The notes below the pieces were generated by a model that was not told the origin of the DNA, did not search any database, and saw nothing but the letters and a program-made list of their open reading frames with translations. DNA of 18,292 bases from Astrothelium macrocarpum (Eukaryota; Ascomycota; Dothideomycetes; Trypetheliales; Trypetheliaceae), in contig JAGEMR010000253.1 in the NCBI GenBank assembly GCA_021030915.1, positions 1 through 18,292 on the forward strand, given 5' to 3'. Below are positions 8,395-18,248 of the stretch, in pieces. How positions within the stretch are numbered: the first letter of the stretch is position 1; the number at the start of each line of letters is the position of its first letter. The translations under genes and the position numbers were made by a program.

Positions 8395-9810
8395 ATGGCG
8401 TCATCAGCGCCATCTATGCCATCCTTGAATGAGCCCGTACGCGAGCTCGTTGATACGTCTATCACCACTTCTCAAAGCCCCTCTCAAAGCTCTCTATCTT
8501 CTTTTTTTGAACCAGTTCGAGTCGTCCCTCCTGATGATCCACCACTAACTTTCGCGCGATGTATCAATCCTCGGTTCGAAGGACAATACTGTCGTAGCCA
8601 TTTCAGGCTAAAAACTCGTGGATCGTTCCGATCTCAGGCGTACAGACGTGAGGCTATTGTCGAAAAGGCAGAGGGTTGTAAACGTAAGCGTACCTCAGTG
8701 GCCTGGACTCAGGGAGAGTGTATTATCTCAATAGCCAATGGCTCAAAGCACTGGTACTGTTACTATTGTGAAGCTGAAGGCAGAACTCAGATATTGTCGG
8801 TCTTAAATGGCACTAAGAATCAGGTGAAACATCTTCGCGACGATCACATGATTGATGAGAATGGCGGTAAAGTGAAGAAAGAAAGTAAGATAATGGCAGC
8901 TCTCAGTGCAGCCTCTGTGGTGTTCAGCTTCGATTTACAGCGATTTAAAATACCTTCTGATTCATTGGTTGGTGTCTTGCCACATTTCTCTGCACCAGAT
9001 CGAGAATGGATTCTTCCAAGCAGTGATGGCGTATTTGAACTCAAGATTAGCCAAATACGTGTCGAAAGCTGTAAACCCTGTATGTCAGTGGTTACTTGAA
9101 GCTTTTTCGACAGAGAAAGAAGCGTTGAAGCGATTGCTCCATAAAGATTGCTTGAGCCCGATTCACTTGTCTTGGGATCTTTGGACGTCACCAAACTACA
9201 TCTCAATGCTCAGTATTCATGTGTATTGGATTAACGGCAAAGGCGAGCGAATGGTACGCCTTTTGGCGTTGCGGCACCTCAAATCTTCGCATACAGGCGA
9301 GAAAATCTCTCTTCTGGTGTTTTGAGTCCCCCAGGACTTCGAAATCACTAATGAAATAGGTTATATTGTCTTGGATAAAGCGTCCAACAATAACACTAGT
9401 ATGGATTGTTTGTGGCAACGACTTGATCCGACTTTGCCAGAGCAAGTGCGTACAGCAAGAAGATAACGCTGCTTGAAACATTGTTTCAATCTTGCTGCGC
9501 ATTCTTTCTCTGATGCAGGTGAGGATAAGAGTGCTCGAGAGGAAATGGAGGCCGCACAACGTGAGGATAATCAGGAGAAAATTGTTGACTTTCTCGAGCT
9601 CGCGGACCAATGGGAAGGTTGCACAATATTGTCAGGTATATCTGCGCGACACTGCAGAGGCGGGAGGAGTTTGAATCGATTCAAATTGATGGTGATGCAG
9701 AAGAGATCTGCAAATTATTGGTAAGTGCATATTTTGAGTTTGTGGCACAGCGGCAGCTTCAAATTATGCGCTTTACTATGTTAGGTCAAGTGGTTATCCT
9801 ACCTAGTTAA
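8395..9810 (+). pseudogene. hAT-family transposase, frameshifted and C-terminally truncated
   Basis: DNA transposase of the hAT (Ac/hobo) superfamily. ATG at 8395 is followed by a Ser/Pro-rich N-terminus and a BED-type zinc finger: Cys122, Cys125, His146, His151 in WYCYYC ... HLRDDH. The frame shifts at about 8947-8950 (four As where three keep frame) into FKYLLIHWLVSCHIS. The first catalytic Asp is in WDLWTSPN (9176-9178) and the second in VLDKASNNNT (9374-9376; families usually have VLDNASNN). A TGA at 9323-9325 and TAA near 9464 interrupt it. The CLKHCFNLAAH block follows, and a second frameshift near 9612 leads to LHNIVRYICATLQRREEF. The expected DNATRWNS and dimerisation regions are missing. 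Terminal repeats and the 8-bp duplication were not found. Base composition is ordinary, so decay is by indels and stops rather than heavy RIP. Confidence 0.83.
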
Positions 9811-10754
9811 GCGACAACACCCTTATTAAGAAAAATCGGATAAGATGCTGAGTACGTACACTTACCCCAGGAGGTTGAAAATGGCCAAACTGAGAACAGA
9901 TTTCCTCAAAAAACCAGGCGTCAATTTCCCAGCACAAATATTACTGCCATAGACGAATTTTCCTTGTCATCGTTTCAACCTTGTGGTTGCTCAGGACACG
10001 TATGAGAAAATCATCAGAAGAACTACCACTGCCGCAGTCTTCTGTCTCAATTATACTGCCTTATAGCACCATTGGTGCAGTAATAATATTCTGCAAAAGT
10101 AAGTTCTTGGGTCTAGCTTTTTTTTTTTGGCTCTCAAGCTATACATCAAATATCCAATGTAGCCAACGTACTACACTAAACAAGAACCTTGTCATCTTTT
10201 GATTTCAGCACCGAATCACCCCTTAGAACAGTTGTACCTGGAGTGTCGCAATCGTCCATCTGATAGTACTCTCTCTGATTTCTAAAGAGACGACATGCAT
10301 CCTTACAGCAAGCCCTGTCTCTTTCAGAGCTTTACCCGCTCTTTCTGGCCATTGACAGCCTTTTCCATGCTGTTCGCGATGCCGTTGCACAGACAAATCA
10401 AGATGATACATATCCATTGCTTTTTCAACCCAAACCCAAAAACCCAATCGGGTTGATTTTTAAATTCTTAATCCAACGTAAACAGAGCGCTTTGCCCAGC
10501 CGAATCAGATCGAAAATCATTGTATCAGACAAGCATGCACAACTAGGTTTAGGGGTTCAACTTATCAGGCATTCAATAAGTTGAAATAATGTTGTTCTTG
10601 TAAAAACGCTACCAAACTTTTTTTTTTTTTTTTTTTAATCGAATAATATTATTGAGTAGTACTCTAGCTTTTGGTTTTACTATTTTGACCTTTCATGATT
10701 CTATAAAAGTGCTATAAGAATGAAGTGGTTTGATAAATTCTTGTAAGAGCTATA
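9811..10754. other. Degenerate region after the hAT transposase
   Basis: No gene can be supported. A stretch near 9880-9970 reads ENRFPQKTRRQFPS ... IDEF in one frame, which resembles the charged linker before the hAT dimerisation domain, but it leads nowhere. A minus-strand open frame at 10223-10447 has no recognisable content. There is a T run at 10618-10636 and a perfect hairpin at 10556-10585. Composition falls only at the very end, where element C begins. Confidence 0.45.
10556..10585. repeat. Perfect 10-bp inverted repeat (hairpin)
   Basis: TTCAACTTAT at 10556-10565 and ATAAGTTGAA at 10576-10585 are exact reverse complements around a 10-nt loop. It is followed by the T run at 10618-10636. 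It could be a transcript-end structure or a remnant of a small inverted-repeat element; the sequence alone does not decide. Confidence 0.55.
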
Positions 10755-10798
10755 TAGGAGTGCGCCCCAGGTCCCGCACAGCCCTAGGTCGCACACAC
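10755..10798 (+). repeat. Left terminal inverted repeat of element C
   Basis: Pairs with 18249-18292. The outer 38 bp are identical, then one A/G difference, then CACAC. It is rich in G+C and contains CpA sites that would be RIP targets, yet is unmutated. Preceded by TATA (10751-10754), so TA target duplication is possible. Confidence 0.92.
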
Positions 10799-10848
10799 CT
10801 CGAAATTTGATCCACCAGTTGATTTCAATAATTAATTATTCTATTAAT

Positions 10849-11477
10849 ATGGATCCAATAGAAATAATGTTTGAAATAACGAATATATTAAAAATTTCTA
10901 ATTATTTTCAGATAATAAAATTATACAGAATCAAATATTTAATATTATCATATTGTTATAAAAATATTATTAATAATAAATCTGAAATTTATTAAAATAA
11001 ATTAATTAAATTTTTAAAATATCAATAATTTATTTTAATTCAATAAATAAATATATTTACGATTTATGATATTTTATTTATTATTTAAATGATATAAAAT
11101 TTTATTATTAAAATTAATAAAAAAAATATTAAAAAGAATTGGATATATCATTTTATATATAATCATAAAAAAAAATTAAAATCAATATTTTTTATATTTT
11201 TTGATTTTTAATAAAAAAAAAAATAATTATAAATAATTTTAATTTTATTTTAATATAATATTTATTATTCAAAAATATTATTATATTATTAATATTTTAT
11301 TAGATAAATTTAAAAATTATAAAATATTGAATTATTTTATATAATATATAAAATATAAACGAAAAAGATTTTATTATAAATCAAATTTTAAAATATCATC
11401 ATATATTTGATAAAATAATTTATAAATAAAAATTTTTAAAAGAATTAAATTTAAATAATTCTTATTCATGAATTATT
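10849..11477 (+). pseudogene. N-terminal part of pogo-type transposase C, RIP-inactivated
   Basis: Starts MDPIE at 10849, a typical beginning of fungal pogo transposases, followed by a helix-turn-helix-like segment (IIKLYRIKYLILSYCYK, from ATKLYRTKYLTLSRRYK-type) up to the first stop at 10993-10995. After frame changes or stops, the first catalytic block is legible at 11352-11405: NINEKDFIIN ... HHIFDK, from NMDEKGFLI ... RVFDK. The catalytic Asp codon 11358-11360 is AAC (Asn). The sequence is cut by the Copia target duplication at 11478-11482. Family call by eye. Confidence 0.78.
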
Positions 11478-11482
11478 ATTTT
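11478..11482. repeat. Target-site duplication of the Copia element, left copy (ATTTT)
   Basis: ATTTT immediately before the LTR terminus at 11483; the same five bases follow the other LTR at 16848-16852. Five-bp duplications are standard for Copia integrases. Confidence 0.88.
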
Positions 11483-11717
11483 TGTTGAGTACAGGTCATT
11501 CGATGGTGCAGTGGAAGTAAGGACATTCAGGATAACGCTCACAGAGCTACTGTAGAAGGAACTGCCAACTGTATTATTTGCTGATGTGTTAGTTAATGAA
11601 TTGATAGATACAAATAAGAAGAGACAAAAAAAGGGGATGAAATATCCTTCTTCTGACGCTAATTCTTATCAGGAATAATAAACGGATATTGTCCTCTCAG
11701 CCTGCATATTTTTAACA
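11483..11717 (-). repeat. 3' LTR of the Copia element
   Basis: 235 bp, the left LTR on the plus strand and downstream LTR in element orientation. It differs from the other LTR at about 27 positions, all transitions. In its inner half (bases nearer 11717) this copy carries the A/T state; in its outer half it keeps G/C. Confidence 0.93.
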
Positions 11718-11726
11718 CTCCCTTTC
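11718..11726 (-). other. Polypurine tract of the Copia element
   Basis: On the minus strand GAAAGGGAG lies directly before the LTR start TGTTAA. This is the primer site for plus-strand DNA synthesis and fixes the orientation of the element. Confidence 0.75.
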
Positions 11727-11754
11727 AGGTCTAGAAATCAATATTCTATTAATC

Positions 11755-14700
11755 CAAATTATTAAATAAATATTTGGAAATTAGGACCAGTTTTAGATTT
11801 AATGAATTTATCAGCCGTCATATCAGAATTAGAAACAAATTCAATAATAATTCTTTTTATTCGTCATAATATTTGTATATAATGATAAATGATATCAATA
11901 TATTTTGATCGTTCGTGAATATATACATTTTTCATCAATGTTAATACGGTTTAATTATTTTTTCAAAATCCAATTATTATTTTAATAAATGAATTAAAAA
12001 TAAATTTTTGATTTTTTTTTATGATTAATTTCAAAAGAAAAGATCCAATCAGATATTTTCGTTTCATATTTTTCAGAATTTGGGCAATTCATTGAAATTA
12101 TTTTACGTATTTATATATTATCATATATTCCATTTTCATTATTAATATTATTACCGATTTCTATTTTTTATTCATTTATAAAATTGGGTTTTCAATAAAA
12201 ATAAATACGTTTTTTAAAATAGATATTTTATTTATTTTATTCATAATATAATCTGAATTAGAATATTTAAATAGAATATCTGAATGATTTTTATAAAATA
12301 TAATTCTGAGATTTTTATTTGACCGAATATATCAATTCAATTTCTTTAATACCGATATATGAAAATCTATTGAATTTCTGAGATATTAATTCAGTCTTTT
12401 AAATATAAAAATAATATCTGATCTGATCTGAATTCTCAGATATATTCATTTTTCAATTCTTTTGATATATTTTTATTTATTCGTTCTATTATTATTAGAA
12501 TTTATTGATCGAAGATTCTCATATAAATCCATAGGCGATTTAACCGAATTGATATTATCTTTATTTATATAAAATTCTAAAAGAATATTTTGAATATAAT
12601 ATATTTAATCGAATCATAGAATTTCTTTAATTCGATTTTATATTATTTGAATTTTTAAAATTTTCTGAATTTCTTTTAAATTCTTGATTTTGAATATAAT
12701 ATTAAAGATATTTTTGAATTATTAGATATTTTTTGATTTCTTTCCGGCGATTATGATATCATTAATATATATCAGAATTATGAAATTCTTTTTTAATTGA
12801 ATGAATAAATAAGAATCTATTTCGTTTTATTTAAAATTAAATTTTTTTATTTCTGAAATATAATATTAATTCTAATTTTATATAATTTATTTTAGATTAT
12901 ATAAATTTCGTAAAATATGAAAATATATTTCTGATAAAAGAGAAATATCTGATAAATTTATTATATAAATATCTTTTTTTAAAAAAGATTCGGTAAAAAT
13001 ATTATTGATATCTATATTATATATTTTAAAATCTTTTATATAAATTACGGTTATAAATATCTGTAATATATTATATCGAATAATTAATATAAATATCTTT
13101 TCAAAATTAATTCCAAATTTTTATGAAAAATTTCTGATAATAAATTTTATTTTGAATTTTTTAATTAATCCGTCAGTATTATATTTAATTTTAAATATTT
13201 ATTTGAAAATGATGATATTTGATCCTTTTAATCAAAATATCATTTTTCAAATATTATTAATAACGAATATTTGTATTTTTTTATTAACGGCATTTTTTTA
13301 TATATATTTCCATTTCGGATCATTGATAATTTCATTATATATTTTAAATTCAGAAATTTTTTTAATTTCAATGATGAATAATATCTAATTAATTTCAATA
13401 AAATTATCTGATTCTATTTTTATAATAATTATAAATAGAATTTGAAATATTTTTATTTGAAATTAATCTGGATTTTTATCATTATTCTTTTTTTATCTTT
13501 TATTTTTTTTAATTTCTTGATTGGTGGAAATTTCCTATTTTTTTTATACCGTTTTATTCGTGATATTTTGATTCAAATCTTTGATTATTTTTTCATAATT
13601 TATTTCTGAAGATCTTTCAATTGATTTATTATTTATCTTTTTTCATAACGGAATTTTAATATAAAATAATACACGTCTTTGAATTTCTGATTTTAATAAT
13701 CTTTTCATTGAATTTCTAATTGGAATAATATTTAAAATAGTATTAATTGGAAGATTTAAATTTTTATATATAATCCTTTTATTTTCGTTGAATCGTATAT
13801 CATCTATTAAAATTTTGATCATTATTTTTCTATCAGATGCCCATATTTTATATTATTTCATAATATTATTCTTATAACCAATAAATATTTCTAATCTTCT
13901 TTTATTCATAAATTTGTCTAATTATTCAGATAGAGATTTTGGATTAATATAAGAATATATCTTATATTTCCAAATTCGAATATAATCAATTAATAATTTG
14001 ATTCTATAGAAGACTTCTTCTAATAAAATTCTTTATTCATTAATCTCTGATCTAATAATTATTCAATTCCGTATATATATTCTGATTTCTAAAATTTCAG
14101 ATCAGAATTCATTTAAAAAAACGGCTTCTTTTAATATTGATCTCATATCTTCCTCTGAAATTTGAATATTTCTTTCAATAGATCTATTTTATATTAAATT
14201 ATATAATTCTATTGAATTGGAATTTATATCAAATTCCTTTTTTTATTATTTGACCATTTTAAATAATTTTCTTATATTATCAAGACGTACGGATTTCAAT
14301 ATAAATCCTGTCTTTTATTCCATTTTCAATTTTCAGATCGAAAGAATTTCTATAACCTCCTTTCTTATCTTTAATGGAAAGATCCAATATTTTCTAAAAT
14401 AATTATTTATAATATATAAGAAATATCGTTCGTTATTACGAGCTTTTTTAATAGAACCGCAGATATCTATAGAAATTAATTCAAAAATAAATGATTTTTT
14501 TTTTATTATCTTTTCTCGTATTTTTCTAATTTTGATATAAATATAAATCTCGTATAGAACGTCTTTATTTATAATAGAAATCGTTTTATTTAAAATGGTC
14601 ATTTTATAAAATTAACGTAAAATTTGATTTCCAAAATGGCCAAATCTCTGATATCAAAATAATATTTCAATTTATCTTTTATTAATATATGGAATTATCT

Positions 14701-16430
14701 TATATTTTATCTAAAATTGATTAACGTTTTGATTGATTATGAAAATAATCAATTCATTATACTGATCTTGATATTTAAAGATTTTCATTTATAATTAATC
14801 CAAAATCTTCTATATAATATATATTCCATTTTGGATTTTTATTATAAAAACTAATTCTTATTTCTGATCAATAATAATGAAAATCATTAATAATATTAAA
14901 TCAATTAAATGATAATCATAACAAAATTTTCGTTCAAAAATTAAATTAATTTCAAATTTAAATATAAATAGAATATATAAAATAATCTTATTATTTTTAT
15001 TATTTTTCATAATTATATTTTTCATATTTTCAGATAAAAAATACCCTTTATCAATTTTAATTCATTTTTTTAAAATCATTATTAATAATTTTTTAAAGAA
15101 TTGATTATTGTCAATTATATGGATTGAAATGTAGAAATTGAATATTCATTGAACGTATGAAAATTTATCTTTTACCTTTTCAATTTGCGCGAATTCCATA
15201 ATCTCACATTCATCATTTAAAAATATATATATTAATAAAGATATAATTAAGGATATTAAAAAGACTTTTTGAATAATATGAATTTTATGATGATATTGAT
15301 TCGATTTATTTTCGTTTTTTTTTTTCAATCTTTTAAATTCTAAATCCAGCTTTTTGATCTGGGATTTTAGATCGTCCGAATTTGATGACCTTTGATTTGA
15401 TGATTATTTTTTTATAATTTTATGGCCTCTATTTGTCCTAATTATTGATTTGGCAGTCTATTTCACCGTCTCACGATCTGGACAGTCCTTGACAAAATGA
15501 TTCTTTTGATCATAAAAAAAATATATCATTTATATGAACTATTATTTATTAAAAGATCGTTTGATAAATATGATTATATTTTCCATTTTTATATTATTCT
15601 TTTTTTCGTGAAATAATTAAAATATTTCATTTATATCTATTTTATTTTAGATATTAATTATATTTTATATTGAATTATATTTTGGAAATAAAATTAATAA
15701 TAATTATTAAATTCGATATTTCGGGATTAAATACGTTTTATAATTTAATTCGATAATAATTATTTTTTTTAATAGAATATTTAAATATATCCAAATTTTT
15801 TTTATTATTATGATATCATTTATTTTATAAATTATGTATTGAATCTGATATTATTTGATAAAAATTTGGAATTTTTTTTTATATTTATTTTTGAATATTA
15901 TCCAAATTTCTTTTATTTGAATATATTCTGCGATATATTCGTCATTTTCTTCTGATATATAAAAATCAATTTAATATAATATTATATTAGAATTTCGTTC
16001 GAATTCAATAAAAAGGTCGGATAAAATTAATTGAAAAATCATAAAATTCATATTTTTAAAAAATGAAATTGAATTGATAATTTAATATATTTATTTATTA
16101 ATAAATTATTTTAATATTTGTCAGAATTATATTTTATGATTCGTATAGATTAAAAAAATGATAGATCGTTTTTATCTGACGGAATCAGATATTATTATTT
16201 AAAAAATAATTAATGAAATCTGAATTATTCGTAAATAATTAAAATTAAAAATCGAATTATATAAATAAAATAAAGAATAAAAAATAATAATGATTTTTGA
16301 TTATTAATATTGGGATTGTATTCAGATTCCGTTTTTTTTAATTGGAATTCAATTAATTCAATTTTTTAAAATTAATTGATTTGGTATGTCCTTTTTATGA
16401 TTTAAATATATTTTCAGAAGATAATAATAT
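11755..16430 (-). pseudogene. Copia Gag-Pol remnant (zinc knuckle, integrase, reverse transcriptase, RNase H)
   Basis: Read 5' to 3' on the minus strand. The Gag CX2CX4HX4C knuckle is at 15482-15523; its first two Cys codons are TAT (Tyr), while His 15497-15499 and Cys 15482-15484 are kept. The integrase core lies in an open stretch 14333-14602, with ELISIDICGSI and IINNYFRKYWIF (second Asp now Asn). The integrase C-terminal region is at about 13790-14010, with a FIGYKNNIMKQ-like segment. The reverse transcriptase box is LIYINDIIIAGKK at 12736-12775, where YVDD has become YIND (12758-12769). The RNase H end is at about 11764-11940, with RSKYIDI.YHY and SNSDMTADKF. Stops interrupt all parts. 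The Gag start and the protease active site could not be placed, so the outer limits are approximate. Confidence 0.88.
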
Positions 16431-16612
16431 TTCCACTGAAATTATCTGAAATTTCGTGTATACGATGGATGGAGAAGACGGTGATATCCTTCAATTTCTA
16501 TGTCCTCTGGATAGATAGATTAAGAAAGTCTCTTCACAATGAATAACATCACGTAATATTGTGATACGACTACAATTCTGAATGGCCTTTTACAAAATCC
16601 GGGTTCATAATC
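16430..16612 (-). other. Copia 5' leader with candidate tRNA primer-binding site
   Basis: This leader keeps clearly more G/C than the coding interior. Next to the LTR the plus strand reads ACAAAAT-CCGGG-TTCATAA (16592-16610). That has the spacing of a tRNA 3' half: a 7-nt T-loop, 5-nt stem and 7-nt acceptor strand. This supports a tRNA-complementary primer site on the minus strand. The expected CCA-complement is not intact, so the tRNA cannot be named. Confidence 0.5.
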
Positions 16613-16847
16613 TGTTGAATATAGGTCATTCGATGGTATAATGAAAGTAAGGATATTCAGAATAACGCTTACAGAATTATTATAGAAGGAACTGCCAATT
16701 ATATTGTTTATTGGTGTGCTAGTTAATGAATTGATAGATACAGATAAGAAGAGACAAAAGAAGGGGATGAAATATCCTTCTTCTGACGCTAGTCCTCATC
16801 AGGAATAATAAGCGGATATTGTCCTCTCAGCCTGCATATTCTTAACA
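16613..16847 (-). repeat. 5' LTR of the Copia element
   Basis: 235 bp, the promoter-bearing LTR in element orientation. Compared with 11483-11717 it carries the A/T state in its inner half (16613 to about 16715) and the G/C state in its outer half. No convincing TATA box could be assigned. Confidence 0.93.
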
Positions 16848-16852
16848 ATTTT
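16848..16852. repeat. Target-site duplication of the Copia element, right copy (ATTTT)
   Basis: Matches 11478-11482. The duplicated word is pure A/T, consistent with insertion into an already AT-enriched transposase gene, but too short to prove it. Confidence 0.88.
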
Positions 16853-17420
16853 CATCATTATATTAATAATTAATGAAATATTTTTTTTTTTATTATTTAT
16901 AATATTTAATCTAATTTTATATAAAATTCGTGATTTCAAAATATAAATCTGATTATTCATAATTATAATTTTATATATTTTTTATCAGATTAAATAAATA
17001 ATAAAATTAAATATAATTAATTTATTAAAATTTTCGAAAAAAATATCAGAAATAAAATAAATAATAATTTTAAATAAAAATTATTTATAATTAACGATTA
17101 TAAATTTTATTTTATTATAAAATTTTTCAATTTTTATTATAAATAATATATTTTTATTATTATTTATTTTTCTCATTTTATATATTGATTTCAGTTATTA
17201 AATATGAATTTATTCAGATTTTTAATAAAATATTATAATATTAAATTAAATAATTGATTTTAATATTCTTTTATTATATTATCATTTAATAAAATTGATT
17301 TTTTATTATTATTTTAAATAGAATTCGAAAAAATATTTATAATAAAAAATATTATTAATAAATAATTTAAAATAGATTTTTATTCATTTAATTCATTTCA
17401 AATATTTAATTAATTTAATA
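16853..17420 (+). pseudogene. C-terminal catalytic part of pogo-type transposase C, RIP-inactivated
   Basis: Continuation of the transposase split by the Copia. At 17081-17113 LFIINDYKFYF stands for LLIIDGH.SHF, with the catalytic Asp codon 17093-17095 now AAC. It is followed by KFFNFYYK and a YFSHFIY stretch (from YPPHSTH), then FQLLNMNLFRFL at 17189-17224, from LQPLDVVMFRPL, with the third Asp codon 17201-17203 now AAT. Further on, INK-FKIDFYSFNSF near 17354-17400 resembles the AFEATGI.PFNP end of the catalytic domain. With 11358-11360, all three catalytic Asp positions have become Asn. From about 17420 to 18240 the sequence is near-pure A/T and I can read no protein in it; it should hold the C-terminus and 3' leader. 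Confidence 0.78.
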
Positions 17421-18248
17421 TATATTAGATTAAATTATATTTAAAATAATTTTTAAATTCAGATTTTTTAAATCGAATTAATATAAAATAATAGAAATAA
17501 TTTTATAAAAAATTTAATTTCAAATTAAATATAATAAAATAAAAAAAAATAAATATATAAAAAATATTTATTTTGAAATAAAATATAAATAATATTTTTT
17601 TTAAAATAAAGAATTTAGATTTCAAAAAAATATTTAAAAATTAAAAAAAATGATCAAATAAAAAAAATAATTAAATATATTTAAAAAATATAATAATTTA
17701 AAATTTTATAATTTTAAAAAAATTATTCATATTTGAAAATTAGAATAATAATAAAAAAAAATAGAAGAATTTCAAATTCAATAAAAAAAAATTTATAAAA
17801 TTTAATAATAAATTAATAAATAAATAAAAATTGAATTATAAATATAATAAAAACGCGATTATAAAAAAATTCAATAATAATAGAAGAAGATATAAATTAT
17901 TTAAAAATAACGGAAATAGAAGATTATTGAATAATGAATAATGAATAAATAATTATAAATTGAATTTTATGAAAATAAATAAAATTAATCAAATTAATAA
18001 AAAATATTTAAAAATATTCGAATTATTATATAAATAGGTGAAAAGATTATAAATGAAATAGAAATATTTTTTGATCAAATTCATCCGAAAAGGTTGAAAT
18101 GAATATCATAATATTTTTTAGATTAAAAAAAATAATTCATTCAAAATCTATAAATTTGTATTATTCATTCATTTAAATAAAATTATATAATTCGATATTA
18201 TTGTTGAAATAATTAGATTCGAATGTTTGGTGTTGAGAATTGATTCGA

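Larger units (their letters stand above)
11483..16847 (-). mobile_element. Complete Ty1/Copia LTR retrotransposon, RIP-inactivated, nested in element C
   Basis: 5365 bp with two 235-bp LTRs (ungapped alignment), LTR ends TGTTRA...TCAACA in element orientation, and a 5-bp ATTTT duplication. Orientation is minus: a purine tract GAAAGGGAG abuts the 11483-11717 LTR and a tRNA-like primer site abuts the 16613-16847 LTR. The order on the minus strand is gag knuckle, integrase, reverse transcriptase, RNase H, which is the Copia (not Gypsy) order. Every domain carries RIP-type changes and stops, so it cannot move by itself. Confidence 0.93.

Noticed and set aside
9203..9610. Minus-strand 135-codon open frame
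   Set aside because: Antisense to the hAT transposase blocks WDLWTSPN and VLDKASNN, which are the real signal.
10223..10447. Minus-strand 74-codon open frame with Met start
   Set aside because: No recognisable domain, no supporting splice or promoter signal, and it sits in degenerate sequence; kept only as part of the gap description.
10427..10456. CCCAAA/CCCAAAAA words resembling telomeric repeats
   Set aside because: Too short and irregular, and not the CCCTAA unit used by most filamentous ascomycetes.
13152..13388. Plus-strand open frame rich in Ile/Leu/Phe resembling a membrane protein
   Set aside because: It lies antisense to the Copia reverse transcriptase; the hydrophobic bias comes from AT-only codons in a RIP-degraded sequence.
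14217..14402. Plus-strand open frame in the Copia interior
   Set aside because: Overlaps the integrase reading on the minus strand and has no family-like content.
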